Origin: JBDHWG01 sp039810085
Lineage (GTDB): Bacteria; Chloroflexota; Anaerolineae; Epilineales; JAHCIE01
Length of the DNA: 64,000 bases
Assembly (NCBI GenBank): GCA_039810085.1
Contig: JBDHWG010000019.1
Span: forward strand, 61,900-125,899
Direction of reading: 5' to 3'
The position numbers and the translations under genes were made by a program. Shown one piece after another: positions 51,191 through 59,973 of the stretch (position 1 is the first letter of the stretch; each line of letters starts with the position of its first letter). The notes beneath the pieces were generated by a model. It was not told the DNA's origin. It saw nothing but the letters and a program-made list of their open reading frames with translations, and made no database searches.

Positions 51191-51313
51191 AACCGGGTGT
51201 TAGGGCAACTAACGTCCCATAACGCAACAGCCGCACAGACCGTTATAGACCGGAAGGTGCAGAGCAATTCACCCACCACGACAGCCGCTCTGACCTGAAT
51301 CAAGGGGGAATGT

Positions 51314-51901
51314 ATGGTGTACTACGACGTGCCCGGCATCTGGATTGATGAGCTGCGCCAGCACGGCGACAGCTACTACATGCGGCTACGGTACGGGCGG
51401 GGCTTCTACCCGACCCTGGCCGCGTTCGAGGCGGCGATCCCCTCGCAGGACCGCCATTATGAAACACACCTTGGCATGTGGCGTGTCGCCAAGCGCTATG
51501 CCGCGCAGCTCCCGTGCTTCTTCCCTAACTTCGACTCCCTGGTAGAGATGCCGGTCGTCGATCTCCATGCGCCGACGCCGCCCCCCTACCATCCCCAGGC
51601 GCTGCGCATGGGCCTGACCGTCGCCGGGCTGCTCGCCGTCCTCATCGCCTGGCGCGCTCTCCTGCCCATCGCCGTCCCCAGCGCGGGGAAGGTGGCCGAC
51701 GCGGCGATAGAGCGCATGCCCTCCCCCATCATGCACGTCGTGCGCGAGACGCCGCAGCAGCTGGCGAAGGCGGCCGGCGCGCCGACCTCGGACCGGCCGC
51801 TGATCCGCATCAACAAGCCGGCCGATAACGTCGCCCTGGGCGCGACACTTCTGCGGGCGCGCGCGGTCCGCGACGACCACCTGGTCGGCATCAAGCAGTA
51901 G
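51314..51901 (+). CDS. Single-helix membrane protein of unknown function
   Basis: This 195-residue protein has an N-terminal domain of about 90 residues rich in aromatic residues (YYDVPGIWIDELRQHGDSYYM, FYPTLAAFEAAI). One membrane helix follows (about 97-120, MGLTVAGLLAVLIAW) and an external or cytoplasmic tail of about 75 residues. A purine-rich AAGGGGGAA site precedes the ATG. A perfect terminator follows. No family is recognised; the long structured leader suggests it is regulated. Confidence 0.7.
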   Translation: MVYYDVPGIWIDELRQHGDSYYMRLRYGRGFYPTLAAFEAAIPSQDRHYETHLGMWRVAKRYAAQLPCFFPNFDSLVEMPVVDLHAPTPPPYHPQALRMGLTVAGLLAVLIAWRALLPIAVPSAGKVADAAIERMPSPIMHVVRETPQQLAKAAGAPTSDRPLIRINKPADNVALGATLLRARAVRDDHLVGIKQ

Positions 51902-51927
51902 CCTCACCCCCAGGCGCAAGACAAGCG

Positions 51928-51961
51928 ACCGCCGCTCTCACACTGAGAGCGGCGGTTTTTT
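51928..51961 (+). terminator. Rho-independent terminator
   Basis: A perfect 13-bp GC-rich stem (51928-51940 with 51944-51956), a 3-base loop and a six-T run end the membrane protein gene. It is the clearest intrinsic terminator in the window. Confidence 0.95.
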
Positions 51962-52020
51962 GTCGTGGGAAGGTTGTGGATCACGAAGGACGCGAAAGGG
52001 GGGAAAGGTCATAGGACGTT

Positions 52021-52088
52021 GTCGCCCTGAGCAGCGCGAAGGGCCTCCAGAGGCATCGGGGGATGCTGCATTCCACTCAGCACATGAC
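52021..52088. repeat. GTCGCCCTGAGC...CTCAGCACATGAC intergenic repeat, copy 2
   Basis: The first 27 bases are identical to 40771-40797. The downstream arm (GGGGGATGCTGCATTCCACTC) is more divergent than in copy 1. It lies after the DUF433 gene. Confidence 0.8.
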
Positions 52089-52097
52089 GTTGTCCAC

Positions 52098-52424
52098 TTA
52101 ACCCTGGTGGCGGGCGAGCAAGCGGTCTCGCACGCCAGTTGGGTCCAGGCGGCTTTCGGTTTGTTGCCGAACGGCGTCGGCTTGAACCTGTCTCGCCTGT
52201 AAGTACGCTTCGACCTCAACTCGATGATAGAGGTAGTAGGCAATGACTTGATAGATGTCCGCCAGGTTCAAGACAGGATACTGTTGTGCTATCTCTTCAG
52301 CCGTCGCGCCTTCAATGAAGGCCGCAACTACGCTGTCAAGTGTCACACGCGTGTTGCCAACCCGGACAACGCCGTCGGCATCACTGTGCAATGGCAGGGC
52401 ATTCACGTTCAAGACGAGACTCAC
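52098..52424 (-). CDS. DUF433 protein, solitary antitoxin-like
   Basis: This 108-residue protein carries a DUF433 helix-turn-helix domain: VVRVGNTRVTLDSVVAAFIEG, ATAEEIAQQYPVLNLADIYQVIAYYL. DUF433 proteins are usually antitoxins that pair with DUF5615/PIN-like toxins, but none follows here. The GTG start at 52424 lies behind GGAGG; the frame is open to 52484 without a site. It could be an orphan, a remnant or act with a distant partner. Confidence 0.85.
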   Translation of the reverse strand: MSLVLNVNALPLHSDADGVVRVGNTRVTLDSVVAAFIEGATAEEIAQQYPVLNLADIYQVIAYYLYHRVEVEAYLQARQVQADAVRQQTESRLDPTGVRDRLLARHQG

Positions 52425-52574
52425 GCAACCCTCCTCACCGCTCGAATGGGCGTGCAAACAGTACGCCAATTCTAGCCGGGGCATGAATGTAGGTCAATCA
52501 CCACCTCAACGACTGCTATTTCTGAAAGCAGACACTATAATTACGATAAACTGTGCCTCGACTTACATGAACGA

Positions 52575-53321
52575 GTGAGAATAACCGTGCTGCTAGACCT
52601 GCCGCGTTTCGATTCCCCGGAGCTTTTGGACCTCAACGTGGGCAGCCTCGACGAGGCGGCCCTGAGCCTGACCGACCTGCGGCGTATCAACCGCTGGCTC
52701 GGCGGTTGGGATACCCTGGCTCGTCACTTGCTTCCTAGACTCCGGGACGTTGCGCCGACAAGCCAACAGCCCCTCGTCGTCGCCGACATCGGCGCGGGCG
52801 CGGCGGACCTGCCGGTCGCCATCGTGCGTTGGGCGCGGCGGCAAGGCATCGCCGTGCGTGTCCTGGCGGTGGACCTCAACCAGCGCCACCTGGCGATTGC
52901 CCGCGCCTGGCTGACCGGCTATCCGGAGATTCAGCTTGTCGCGGCTGAAGCAGGGAACCTGCCGCTGGACTTGCACGTCGATTATATAGTGGCGTCGCTG
53001 TTCCTGCACCACTTCCCGCCGCCGACGGTCGCGGCGTTCCTGCGGTCGTGGTATGCGACGGCGCGGCGGGGTGTGATTGCGAACGATTTGATCCGGGCCT
53101 GGCCGCCGTACCTGGGCTACTATCTCTTGCAGCCCGTCATTGCCCGGAGCTACCTCACGCGCTACGATGCGCCGCTGTCAATCCGGCGGGCGTACACGCG
53201 GCGTGAGATGCGAGAGCTGGCGCGCGCGGCGGGCGTGCCGGCGCAGGTCTACTGGCACTGGCCGTGGCGGCTTGCCCTCGTCGCGGACAAAGCATCAGTC
53301 TCTGGAGTAGGGGAAGCATGA
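52575..53321 (+). CDS. Class I SAM-dependent methyltransferase
   Basis: This 248-residue protein has a Rossmann methyltransferase core with motif I VADIGAGAADLP (about residues 69-80), an acidic motif II VLAVDLNQRHL and motif IV-like DYIVASLFLHHFP. The layout resembles methyltransferases of quinone or small-molecule pathways. The start GTG is tentative because the region upstream has no clear ribosome site. It overlaps the following kinase gene by 4 bases, so the two are translationally coupled. The acceptor molecule is unknown. Confidence 0.85.
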   Translation: MRITVLLDLPRFDSPELLDLNVGSLDEAALSLTDLRRINRWLGGWDTLARHLLPRLRDVAPTSQQPLVVADIGAGAADLPVAIVRWARRQGIAVRVLAVDLNQRHLAIARAWLTGYPEIQLVAAEAGNLPLDLHVDYIVASLFLHHFPPPTVAAFLRSWYATARRGVIANDLIRAWPPYLGYYLLQPVIARSYLTRYDAPLSIRRAYTRREMRELARAAGVPAQVYWHWPWRLALVADKASVSGVGEA

Positions 53322-54991
53322 GCAACATTCCTGGTGGCGCTGCTGGCCCGACGATCTTGGATGGGCGGTACCAGCTTCAGCAGCAGGTGGGCGTCGGCGG
53401 CTCGTCGGTTGTCTACCGCGCCCTGGACCAGCGTCTTGGCCGCACCGTCGCCGTCAAGCTGCTGCGGCCGCACCTGGCGCAAGACCCGGCCTACATGCAG
53501 CGTTTCCAGGGGGAGGCGCGGCGGGCGGCGCAGGTCAGCTACCCGTACATCGCCGCCGTCCTCGACCTGAGCGCCGACCCGGCCCGCCCGTACATCGTCA
53601 TGGAGTACGTGGACGGCCAGCCCTTGAACCGGCTCGCGCCGCTGCCGGTCGCCGATGCCGTCGAGTACACGCGGCAGGCCGCCGAGGGCCTGGCATTCCT
53701 CCACAGCCAGCAGCTCGTTCACGGTGACGTGAAGCCGGAGAACATCCTGGTCGGGAAGGATGGGCGGGTCAAGCTGGTGGACCTGGGTATCGCCAGCCCG
53801 CCTGGCGCGCCGGCTGGCGCGACGATCATGGGGTCGCCGGCGTATGTCGCGCCGGAGCGGCTCCAGGGCGCGCCGCTCTCGACGCGGGCCGATGTCTACG
53901 GCCTCGGCGCAACGCTGTTCGAGGCGCTGACCGGGCGGCCGCCGTTCGTCGGCCCGACGGCCCAGGATGTCGCGGCGCAGAACCTGTCGAGCACCCCGCC
54001 GGACCTGCTCTCGCTGCGGCCAGACGCGCCGCCCGCCTTGGCGGCCATCGTCAGCCGCGCCCTCGCCAAGGACCCGGCCCAGCGCTACCCCGACATGGCG
54101 AGCCTGGTCAAGGGCCTGGCGGGCCTTCAACTGAGCGCGGGCCAGACGACCGGGCCGCTGCCCCGCGCCGTCACACCGCCAGCGCCGGCCGCCCGCCCGA
54201 CGCCGGTGGCACCGGCCTCTGTACCGGCGGCAGCCAACGTCCCGCCGAACTACCCGCCGCCCCGCACGCCGGTTGCTGCGCCGCAGCCGCGCCGCAATCG
54301 CGGCCTGGGCTGGGCGGGCCTGCTGGCACTGCTGTCTATTTTGTGCCTGGCGCTGGCGGGCTTCATGTTCATCCAGCAGAATCTCGCGGCGCGCCAGCCC
54401 GCCATCGTCGTGCCGCCTTCGCCAACGACGGCTCCCCCGGCCACAGCCGCGCCCGTCAAGCCATCCGCGACGACTGCGCCGCCCAAGCCGACGGCCACCG
54501 ACACGCCTCAGCCGCCGACACCGACGGAGAAGCCAACGGAGAAGCCGACGTTCACCACCGAGCCGCCGACCGCGACGAAAGCGCCGCCGACGGCGACGAA
54601 GGCCCCGCCGACCGTCGCGCCCACAAGCGCGGCTACGCAGGCGCTCGTGGACGTGCCGCGCGTGTTGGGGTTGACTCAGAAACAGGCGAATATTGCGATT
54701 GAGGGCGCGGGGCTGAAGGTGGGGACTATCACGTCGCGGCCCACGAACGAGTTCCCGCCGGATACCGTCATCGGTCAGCAGCCAGCGGCGGGGACGCGGG
54801 CGCCTGCGGGAACGCGCGTGAACTACGAACTGGCGGAGAAACCGACCGGCTCGCCCGCCGTGTTCATCTGGCCGCCCCAGCTATTCGATACACCCAGTAG
54901 CCTCCAGGCGCCGCCGGGGCAGGGGGATTTGGGAGTTCCAGCGGCTCCAGCGTCAGACGGGAAGCCAGGGCGTCGCGTCGGGCATCGGTGA
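53318..54991 (+). CDS. PASTA-type Ser/Thr protein kinase
   Basis: This is a membrane signalling kinase of 557 residues. The kinase domain (about 15-275) has a glycine loop GVGGSSVVY, VAVKLL Lys, the catalytic loop HGDVKPENIL (HGD instead of HRD) and DLG instead of DFG. A Pro-rich linker leads to one membrane helix (about 330-352), a Thr/Pro stalk and one PASTA domain (about 445-510, VPRVLGLTQKQANIAIEGAG) that may sense cell-wall fragments. The last 128 bases overlap the convergent glycosyltransferase gene. The ATG at 53318 follows GGGGAAG. Confidence 0.92.
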   Translation: MSNIPGGAAGPTILDGRYQLQQQVGVGGSSVVYRALDQRLGRTVAVKLLRPHLAQDPAYMQRFQGEARRAAQVSYPYIAAVLDLSADPARPYIVMEYVDGQPLNRLAPLPVADAVEYTRQAAEGLAFLHSQQLVHGDVKPENILVGKDGRVKLVDLGIASPPGAPAGATIMGSPAYVAPERLQGAPLSTRADVYGLGATLFEALTGRPPFVGPTAQDVAAQNLSSTPPDLLSLRPDAPPALAAIVSRALAKDPAQRYPDMASLVKGLAGLQLSAGQTTGPLPRAVTPPAPAARPTPVAPASVPAAANVPPNYPPPRTPVAAPQPRRNRGLGWAGLLALLSILCLALAGFMFIQQNLAARQPAIVVPPSPTTAPPATAAPVKPSATTAPPKPTATDTPQPPTPTEKPTEKPTFTTEPPTATKAPPTATKAPPTVAPTSAATQALVDVPRVLGLTQKQANIAIEGAGLKVGTITSRPTNEFPPDTVIGQQPAAGTRAPAGTRVNYELAEKPTGSPAVFIWPPQLFDTPSSLQAPPGQGDLGVPAAPASDGKPGRRVGHR

Positions 54992-56468
54992 GAACGAGGT
55001 AAGCGCCGACCGGCGCGTCCGCTAGCTCTTCGACCGGCGGGTTGAGGCGCGGCGTGTGGTCCAGGTCCAACAGCATCTGCAACGCTTTGTAGACGTGGCC
55101 GCCGGCGTCGAGCTTGAGGTCGCGCAGGCCGCGGTCCAGGTACACCGGCGCGCCTGACTGCGCCGGTTCGCGCACCGCGTCCATGATCTGCCACATGCGA
55201 GCGTTGTTGCGCCCGTCGGCCAGTTCGTAGAAGTAGTAGGTGTCGAGGCGGGCGATGGGGTATGAAATGAGCGCTGCCGTGAGCAGCACTGAGCCTGCGC
55301 CCACCGCCAGCCGCACCCCTCGCCGCGACGGCGCGCTCGCCCCAGGCCGCGCTAGCATGCCCACACCCGCTGCCAGCAGAATGCCCATCGCCGCGAAAGT
55401 CGGCGGGAGGAGCGCCGCCATGTAGCGCGCCGAGATGTGGGAGTCGTAGGCGCGGTTGAAGTACGGGAAGATAAGGAACGCGGCCAGCCAGCACGCCAGC
55501 GGCAGCCCCGCGCGTCGCGTCGTGTAGAGCAGGGCGGCCAGGGCCGCGAGGGCGTAGGCGATGACGACCGGGTGGCGCATGGCGGGCGTCCCCGCGTCGG
55601 CGGCGAGCGTCGAGATGAACGTCGAGCCGACCATCTGGTACGCCAGCCCGACGAACCCGCGCATGTTTTCCCCGTACTCCGCCAGGCTCGACCCGCCGGT
55701 GAAGGCGTAGCCGCGCCGCGCCGCGCCCTCGGCCGAGCCGCCTGCCGACACAATATTGTAAATGATGAGATTGCTGGTCAGCAGGACGGTCGCGCCCAGG
55801 GCGAGCCACGGCCAGCGCGTCCTTAGCCAGGCGCGGCGCACGACCGCGATCCACACCGCTGCGCCGAGCAGGATGACGAAGGCCGTTGGGTGCGTTTGCA
55901 AGGCCAGCCCGGCCAGCGCGCCGGCGGCGACGAGTAGCCGCGGCTGGGCGCGGCGGTTGGCTTCGGCCAGCCCCAGCAGCGCCAGGCTCGTCCAGAAGGG
56001 CGTCATGGCATTGGACCAGGCGATGTGGCTGTTGACGACGACAGGGACGAAAGAGACGGCGAGCAGGGCGGCGGCGAGCAGCCCGGCCAGGCGGGCGCTG
56101 GACGCGACACGGGGGGACGCGGCGGAGTGCGTCGCGGCGAGGCTTGCGCCGAGAAAGTACGTTACGCCGACAGTCAGCGCGCCCAGGAGCATCACCAGCA
56201 GACGCGGCCAGGCCGGGCCGTCGAGCCACAGACCGGGCGCGAGCAGGTAGTGCAGCAGCGGCCCATTATATGTGTCAAACGAGACGGCGGGAAAGAAGCG
56301 CTCACGCACAATGCGCAGGGCGAACTGCACGTCGTCGGTCTCATCGGTCAGCGTGGGAACGAGCTGGAGCGCGCGCAGGCGAATCCACGCCGCGGCGAGC
56401 GTCAGGCTGGCGGCGATGAGCGCGTCGCGCCGCGACCAGCGGAACCCAACGCGTTGGGCGGTCGTCAC
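54864..56468 (-). CDS. ArnT/PMT-like membrane glycosyltransferase
   Basis: This 534-residue polytopic protein matches family 39-like glycosyltransferases that use lipid-linked sugars. A cytoplasmic start and membrane helices at about residues 15-35, 80-105, 125-145 and onward alternate with loops. The catalytic-loop acidic motif is PTLTDETDDVQFA at about residues 39-51. The GTG start overlaps the stop of the exchanger gene by one base (TAGTG), a translational-coupling signal. The C-terminus overlaps the kinase tail on the opposite strand. It may modify surface polysaccharide or protein; the acceptor is unknown. Confidence 0.83.
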   Translation of the reverse strand: MTTAQRVGFRWSRRDALIAASLTLAAAWIRLRALQLVPTLTDETDDVQFALRIVRERFFPAVSFDTYNGPLLHYLLAPGLWLDGPAWPRLLVMLLGALTVGVTYFLGASLAATHSAASPRVASSARLAGLLAAALLAVSFVPVVVNSHIAWSNAMTPFWTSLALLGLAEANRRAQPRLLVAAGALAGLALQTHPTAFVILLGAAVWIAVVRRAWLRTRWPWLALGATVLLTSNLIIYNIVSAGGSAEGAARRGYAFTGGSSLAEYGENMRGFVGLAYQMVGSTFISTLAADAGTPAMRHPVVIAYALAALAALLYTTRRAGLPLACWLAAFLIFPYFNRAYDSHISARYMAALLPPTFAAMGILLAAGVGMLARPGASAPSRRGVRLAVGAGSVLLTAALISYPIARLDTYYFYELADGRNNARMWQIMDAVREPAQSGAPVYLDRGLRDLKLDAGGHVYKALQMLLDLDHTPRLNPPVEELADAPVGAYLVLTDARRDALASRLTLEPLELPNPPAPAAPGGYWVYRIAGAAR

Positions 56469-57577
56469 TAATGGCCGAGGCCCGCGTCGGGCACTCGCAC
56501 GATGAAGAACACCGCCGCCAGGACGACGTACAGGGCGAGGAGCTGGAAGCCCTCCAACCAGTTGCTCTCCCCGTCGAGGCAGATGGCCTGGAACAGGACG
56601 CCAGCCACGGCCACAGCCACAATCTCGATTTGGAGGAAGACAAGGTTCATCGGGTGCGGGCCGAGGACGAGGCTGAGCAGGATGAGCACCGGGGCCACGA
56701 GAAGCGCGACCTGGGTGGACGACCCGGCGGCGATGCCCAGGGTAATGTCCATGCGGTTCTTCCGCGCGAACAGGATGGCGCTGAAGTGCTCGGCGACATT
56801 GCCGACCAGGGGCACGACGATGACGCCGATGAAGAATTCGCTGACCCCAAATTGCCGGACGATGGTCTCTACCTGGCCGACCATCGCCTCGCTGAGAATG
56901 ACCGTGGCGACCGTGACGCCCGCCAAGACCGCGATGGCGACGGTGCGCGGCCAAGGCGTCTCAGCCGTCTCGTGGGCGTCACCATTCTCCGTGTGGCTGA
57001 CCTGGTCCCGCACGGCTTTGTCCTGCTCGCCGTGGGTAAAGCTGTAGATGATGTACGCGACGTAGAGCGCCAGGAGCACCAGGGCCACGGCGACACTCTC
57101 GACTTCGACGCGCCCAGGGTCGGCGTCGGTGTAGGCGAAGACGGCCGGGATAATCAGGCCGAAAATGGCGAGCAGCATCATGGTGCCGTTGCGACCCGCC
57201 TCGCGGCTATCGAAGCGCTGGACGCCGTGCCTGAAGCCGCCGTAGAGGAAAGCGCCGCCGAGCACCAAGAGGATGTTGCCGATGATCGAGCCAGTGATGG
57301 AGGCTTTGACCAGGTCTTGCAGCCCGCTCGCCAGAGCCACGCCACCGATAATCAGCTCAGCGGCGTTGCCGAACGTGGCGTTGAGCAGCCCGCCCCACTT
57401 CGGACCGATGTAGTGGGCCAGGTCCTCGGTAGAGCGGCCGATAAGAGCGGCGAGGGGAATGAGGCCGGCGGCGGCCAGAAGGAAGATGACGAGGGGCGGG
57501 GCGCCGACGTATTCGCTGGCGAGGCCAACGACGCCCAGGGCAAGCATGATCCACTGCCAGCGCGGGATGCCGAACAT
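56468..57577 (-). CDS. Calcium/proton exchanger, CaCA superfamily (CAX)
   Basis: This is a cation antiporter that exchanges Ca2+ for protons, 369 residues with about eleven helices. The two alpha-repeats show the CAX signatures: NATFGNAAELIIGGVAL near residues 66-82 and VPLVGNVAEHFSAI near residues 255-268. An acidic/His-rich loop lies between (HGEQDKAVRDQVSHTENGDAHE). It shares a start/stop overlap with the glycosyltransferase gene, so the two are co-expressed. Confidence 0.94.
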   Translation of the reverse strand: MFGIPRWQWIMLALGVVGLASEYVGAPPLVIFLLAAAGLIPLAALIGRSTEDLAHYIGPKWGGLLNATFGNAAELIIGGVALASGLQDLVKASITGSIIGNILLVLGGAFLYGGFRHGVQRFDSREAGRNGTMMLLAIFGLIIPAVFAYTDADPGRVEVESVAVALVLLALYVAYIIYSFTHGEQDKAVRDQVSHTENGDAHETAETPWPRTVAIAVLAGVTVATVILSEAMVGQVETIVRQFGVSEFFIGVIVVPLVGNVAEHFSAILFARKNRMDITLGIAAGSSTQVALLVAPVLILLSLVLGPHPMNLVFLQIEIVAVAVAGVLFQAICLDGESNWLEGFQLLALYVVLAAVFFIVRVPDAGLGH

Positions 57578-57612
57578 GGTCTACCTCCGAAAAGATGGAA
57601 TGTTAGCCTAGA

Positions 57613-58581
57613 TTACCTGGGACTCGAGGCGGGTACATGCTCGGCAAACAGGTCCACCGGCGCGCTGGCGGGCAGCAGCACCGTCAGGGCGCGCGGAGCG
57701 ACGCGAATACTTAGCGGCGTGTTCTCGAATGGATCGCCGTCCAGGTGGACGGCCAGGCTCTCGTCGGCGATGATGTCAAGCTGGCGAGCGCGGAACGTCT
57801 CGACCGTCGGGTCGTCCTGGTGGCGGCGCAGGGCGATCTGCGCAAAGTGGCGCAGCGAATCGATCCAGCCGTCGCCTTCGAACAGGTAGACGTCGAACAG
57901 TCCATCGTCCGCCTGGGCCTCTGGCGCAAGGTACGTGCCAGCATAGTACTGGATGTTGCTCACAACCATGAACATCACGCGGTGACGTTGCGCCTTTCCG
58001 TCCACGCGCAGCTTCACCCGCGTACCGCGCGCCTCCAAGACGGGACGGACGGCGGCATACACGTAGGCCACCTGGCCGAAGCGCCGCTTGACCGGCTTGG
58101 CGTCGGTCTCGATGACCTGGGTAATCGCCGCGTCCAAGCCGATGCCGGCCCAGAGCATGAAGTAGCGCTCGTGGTGGCGGCTGCGGGCGACGCCGAGATC
58201 GATGAGCTTGCGTTGGCTGGAGACGAGGGCGCGGGCGGCGGAGACGGGGTCGGGGCGGTGGATGAGGGTCGGCACGGGCATCAGACCGACCTGGGCGGCC
58301 CAGACGTTCCCCGTGCCCATCGGCAGCAAGCCGAGCGCGGTGGTCGTTCCGGCGAGGCCGTTGGCCGCCTCGCTGAGCGAGCCGTCGCCGCCGATGGTCA
58401 CGACGGCGTCGGCGCCCTCCTTCGCGGCGGCCGCGGCCAGCAGCGTCGTGTCGCCCGGCGCGGTCGTCTCGTGGATGGTGAGCCGCCAGCCCGAGTCGCG
58501 CAGGAGTTGCAGCGCGGACTCGATTTCGCCGGCGGCGCTCGACTGACCGGCCATCGGGTTTTGAATCACGTGGACATTCAT
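57613..58581 (-). CDS. YegS/DagK-family lipid kinase
   Basis: This is a diacylglycerol-kinase-like enzyme that phosphorylates membrane lipids, 322 residues. It has the nucleotide motif TIGGDGSLSEAANGL at about residues 62-76 and LGLLPMGTGN, then the C-terminal beta-sandwich with QYYAGTYLAPEAQADDGLFDVYL. Expected to recycle diacylglycerol or act on a related lipid. It lies 35 bases after the exchanger start on the same strand. Confidence 0.92.
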   Translation of the reverse strand: MNVHVIQNPMAGQSSAAGEIESALQLLRDSGWRLTIHETTAPGDTTLLAAAAAKEGADAVVTIGGDGSLSEAANGLAGTTTALGLLPMGTGNVWAAQVGLMPVPTLIHRPDPVSAARALVSSQRKLIDLGVARSRHHERYFMLWAGIGLDAAITQVIETDAKPVKRRFGQVAYVYAAVRPVLEARGTRVKLRVDGKAQRHRVMFMVVSNIQYYAGTYLAPEAQADDGLFDVYLFEGDGWIDSLRHFAQIALRRHQDDPTVETFRARQLDIIADESLAVHLDGDPFENTPLSIRVAPRALTVLLPASAPVDLFAEHVPASSPR

Positions 58582-58584
58582 GGT

Positions 58585-58634
58585 TTCATCCTATAAGTTC
58601 ACGTTATTATAATGGGCGCGTGCAGGCGGCGCAA
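58585..58634. promoter_or_regulatory. Overlapping divergent -10 boxes
   Basis: The AT-rich core TTATTATAAT at 58604-58613 gives TATAAT on both strands (plus 58608-58613, minus 58606-58611). A weak TTGCGC -35 for the lipid kinase is at 58629-58634 and a weak TTCATC -35 for the kinase is at 58585-58590. Use of both is inferred. Confidence 0.42.
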
Positions 58635-58702
58635 CTTGCGCGCCGACAGATTCGACCAGACATAAGATTGAGGGTAGAATGTACCCTACGCTATGAGGGC
58701 CG

Positions 58703-59788
58703 ATGACCGATCAAGGCAAGACACTCATCGACAATCGCTACCGTATCGAGGGCGAGGTGGGCCAGGGCGGTATGGCTATCGTCTACCGCGCCTACGACGA
58801 GCGCCTGGCGCGGCCGGTCGCCATCAAAATGATGCGCCCGCAGTTCGCCGGCGACCCGACGTTCCTGGCGCGCTTCCGCCGCGAGGCCGTCGCTCTTGCC
58901 AATCTGCTGCACCCGAACCTGGCGGCGGTGTGGGATTCAGGCGAGGCGGCGGGCATCCCCTTTATCGTGATGGAGTACGTCGACGGCGACAACCTCAAGA
59001 CCCACATTGTCGCCGAAGCCCCGATGTCCACCGACCGCGCCATCAACCTGATGATCCAGGTATGCGAGGGCGTCGGCGCGGCGCACCGCGCCGGGCTGGT
59101 ACACCGCGACCTCAAGCCCCAGAATATCCTGTTGACGCGCAGCGGCCAGGTGAAGGTGACGGATTTCGGCATTGCCCGCAGTGTCGCAGCGGCGGCGGTG
59201 TCGCGGACGCAGACGGGGCAGGTGTGGGGGACGGCCCAGTATATTGCGCCAGAACAGGCGGCCGGACAGCAGATTTCACCCGCTACCGACGTCTATTCAT
59301 TAGGCGTGATCATGTTCGAGATGCTAACGGGCCGTTTGCCGTTCGAGGGGGACACGCCCCTCGCCCTGGCGACGCAGCACCTTCAGGCCGAGCCGCCCAC
59401 GCTGCGCTCGGTCAACCCGAAAGTTCCGGCGGGCATGGAGATGATCGTCGCCAAGGCGATGCAGAAGCGGCCGGAGGCGCGCTACCCCGACGCTGATGCG
59501 CTGTGCTCGGCGCTCAAAGCGTACCAGCGCCTCGGTGAGCAGATTACCGGCCCTATCCCTGTCGTGACGACACGAACCGCCGTAGCGCAGCCGACACGGC
59601 CGGCCGCAACGCCGCCACAGCGCTCGCCCGTTATGCCGGCGGCCGCGCCGTCCTACACGCCGCCCACGCCAACGACGGCTGAGCGCGACTGGACAACGAT
59701 TGCCTTGGGCGTGGTAGCGATGCTGTTCCTGCTGGGGCTGATCCCGCTCTTCTGGGCGGTGTTCCAGCACTTCCAGACGTTGCCATGA
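58703..59788 (+). CDS. Ser/Thr protein kinase with C-terminal membrane anchor
   Basis: This is a 361-residue Hanks-type kinase. The domain (about residues 12-275) has GQGGMAIVY, VAIKMM, HRDLKPQNIL and DFGIARS, all canonical, so it should be active. A Pro-rich linker precedes a single C-terminal membrane helix (about 328-350) with almost no external part, so it senses inside the cell or through a partner. Compared with the PASTA kinase it has intact HRD and DFG motifs. FtsH follows on the same strand behind its own promoter. Confidence 0.93.
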   Translation: MTDQGKTLIDNRYRIEGEVGQGGMAIVYRAYDERLARPVAIKMMRPQFAGDPTFLARFRREAVALANLLHPNLAAVWDSGEAAGIPFIVMEYVDGDNLKTHIVAEAPMSTDRAINLMIQVCEGVGAAHRAGLVHRDLKPQNILLTRSGQVKVTDFGIARSVAAAAVSRTQTGQVWGTAQYIAPEQAAGQQISPATDVYSLGVIMFEMLTGRLPFEGDTPLALATQHLQAEPPTLRSVNPKVPAGMEMIVAKAMQKRPEARYPDADALCSALKAYQRLGEQITGPIPVVTTRTAVAQPTRPAATPPQRSPVMPAAAPSYTPPTPTTAERDWTTIALGVVAMLFLLGLIPLFWAVFQHFQTLP

Positions 59789-59817
59789 GGAGGTGACGGA
59801 GTGGCGAAGTGAATTTA

Positions 59818-59885
59818 CATCGTCACATCGTCACATCGTCACTTCCGCAAAGCATCTTTCCAACGGCGCGGGATGTGTGTATAAT
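59818..59885 (+). promoter_or_regulatory. Small tandem repeat and promoter upstream of ftsH
   Basis: Three nearly perfect CATCGTCA units lie at 59818-59842. A TTTCCA -35 (59857-59862), a 17-base spacer and a consensus TATAAT (59880-59885) follow. The ftsH leader would be about 80 bases. Confidence 0.55.
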
Positions 59886-59973
59886 TCCTAGAGGGATAAG
59901 TTCTTTTGATTCGCAAGCGCATACAGCTTCGGGCGCTTTCGGGCGCCTGGTTGGGAAGTAACTGGAGAAGCAT

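Noticed and set aside
51107..51298. A 63-codon open frame before the unknown membrane protein
   Set aside because: No ribosome site and it covers a strong stem-loop, so a structured RNA is the better reading.
50986..51313. A tRNA gene in the gene-poor stretch
   Set aside because: No T-arm consensus, acceptor stem or CCA-compatible cloverleaf could be built from it.
56469..57889. A long plus-strand open frame opposite the exchanger and lipid kinase
   Set aside because: It is the antisense of clear genes; its Asp/Glu/His-rich product has no domain. GC-rich coding DNA often leaves the opposite strand open.
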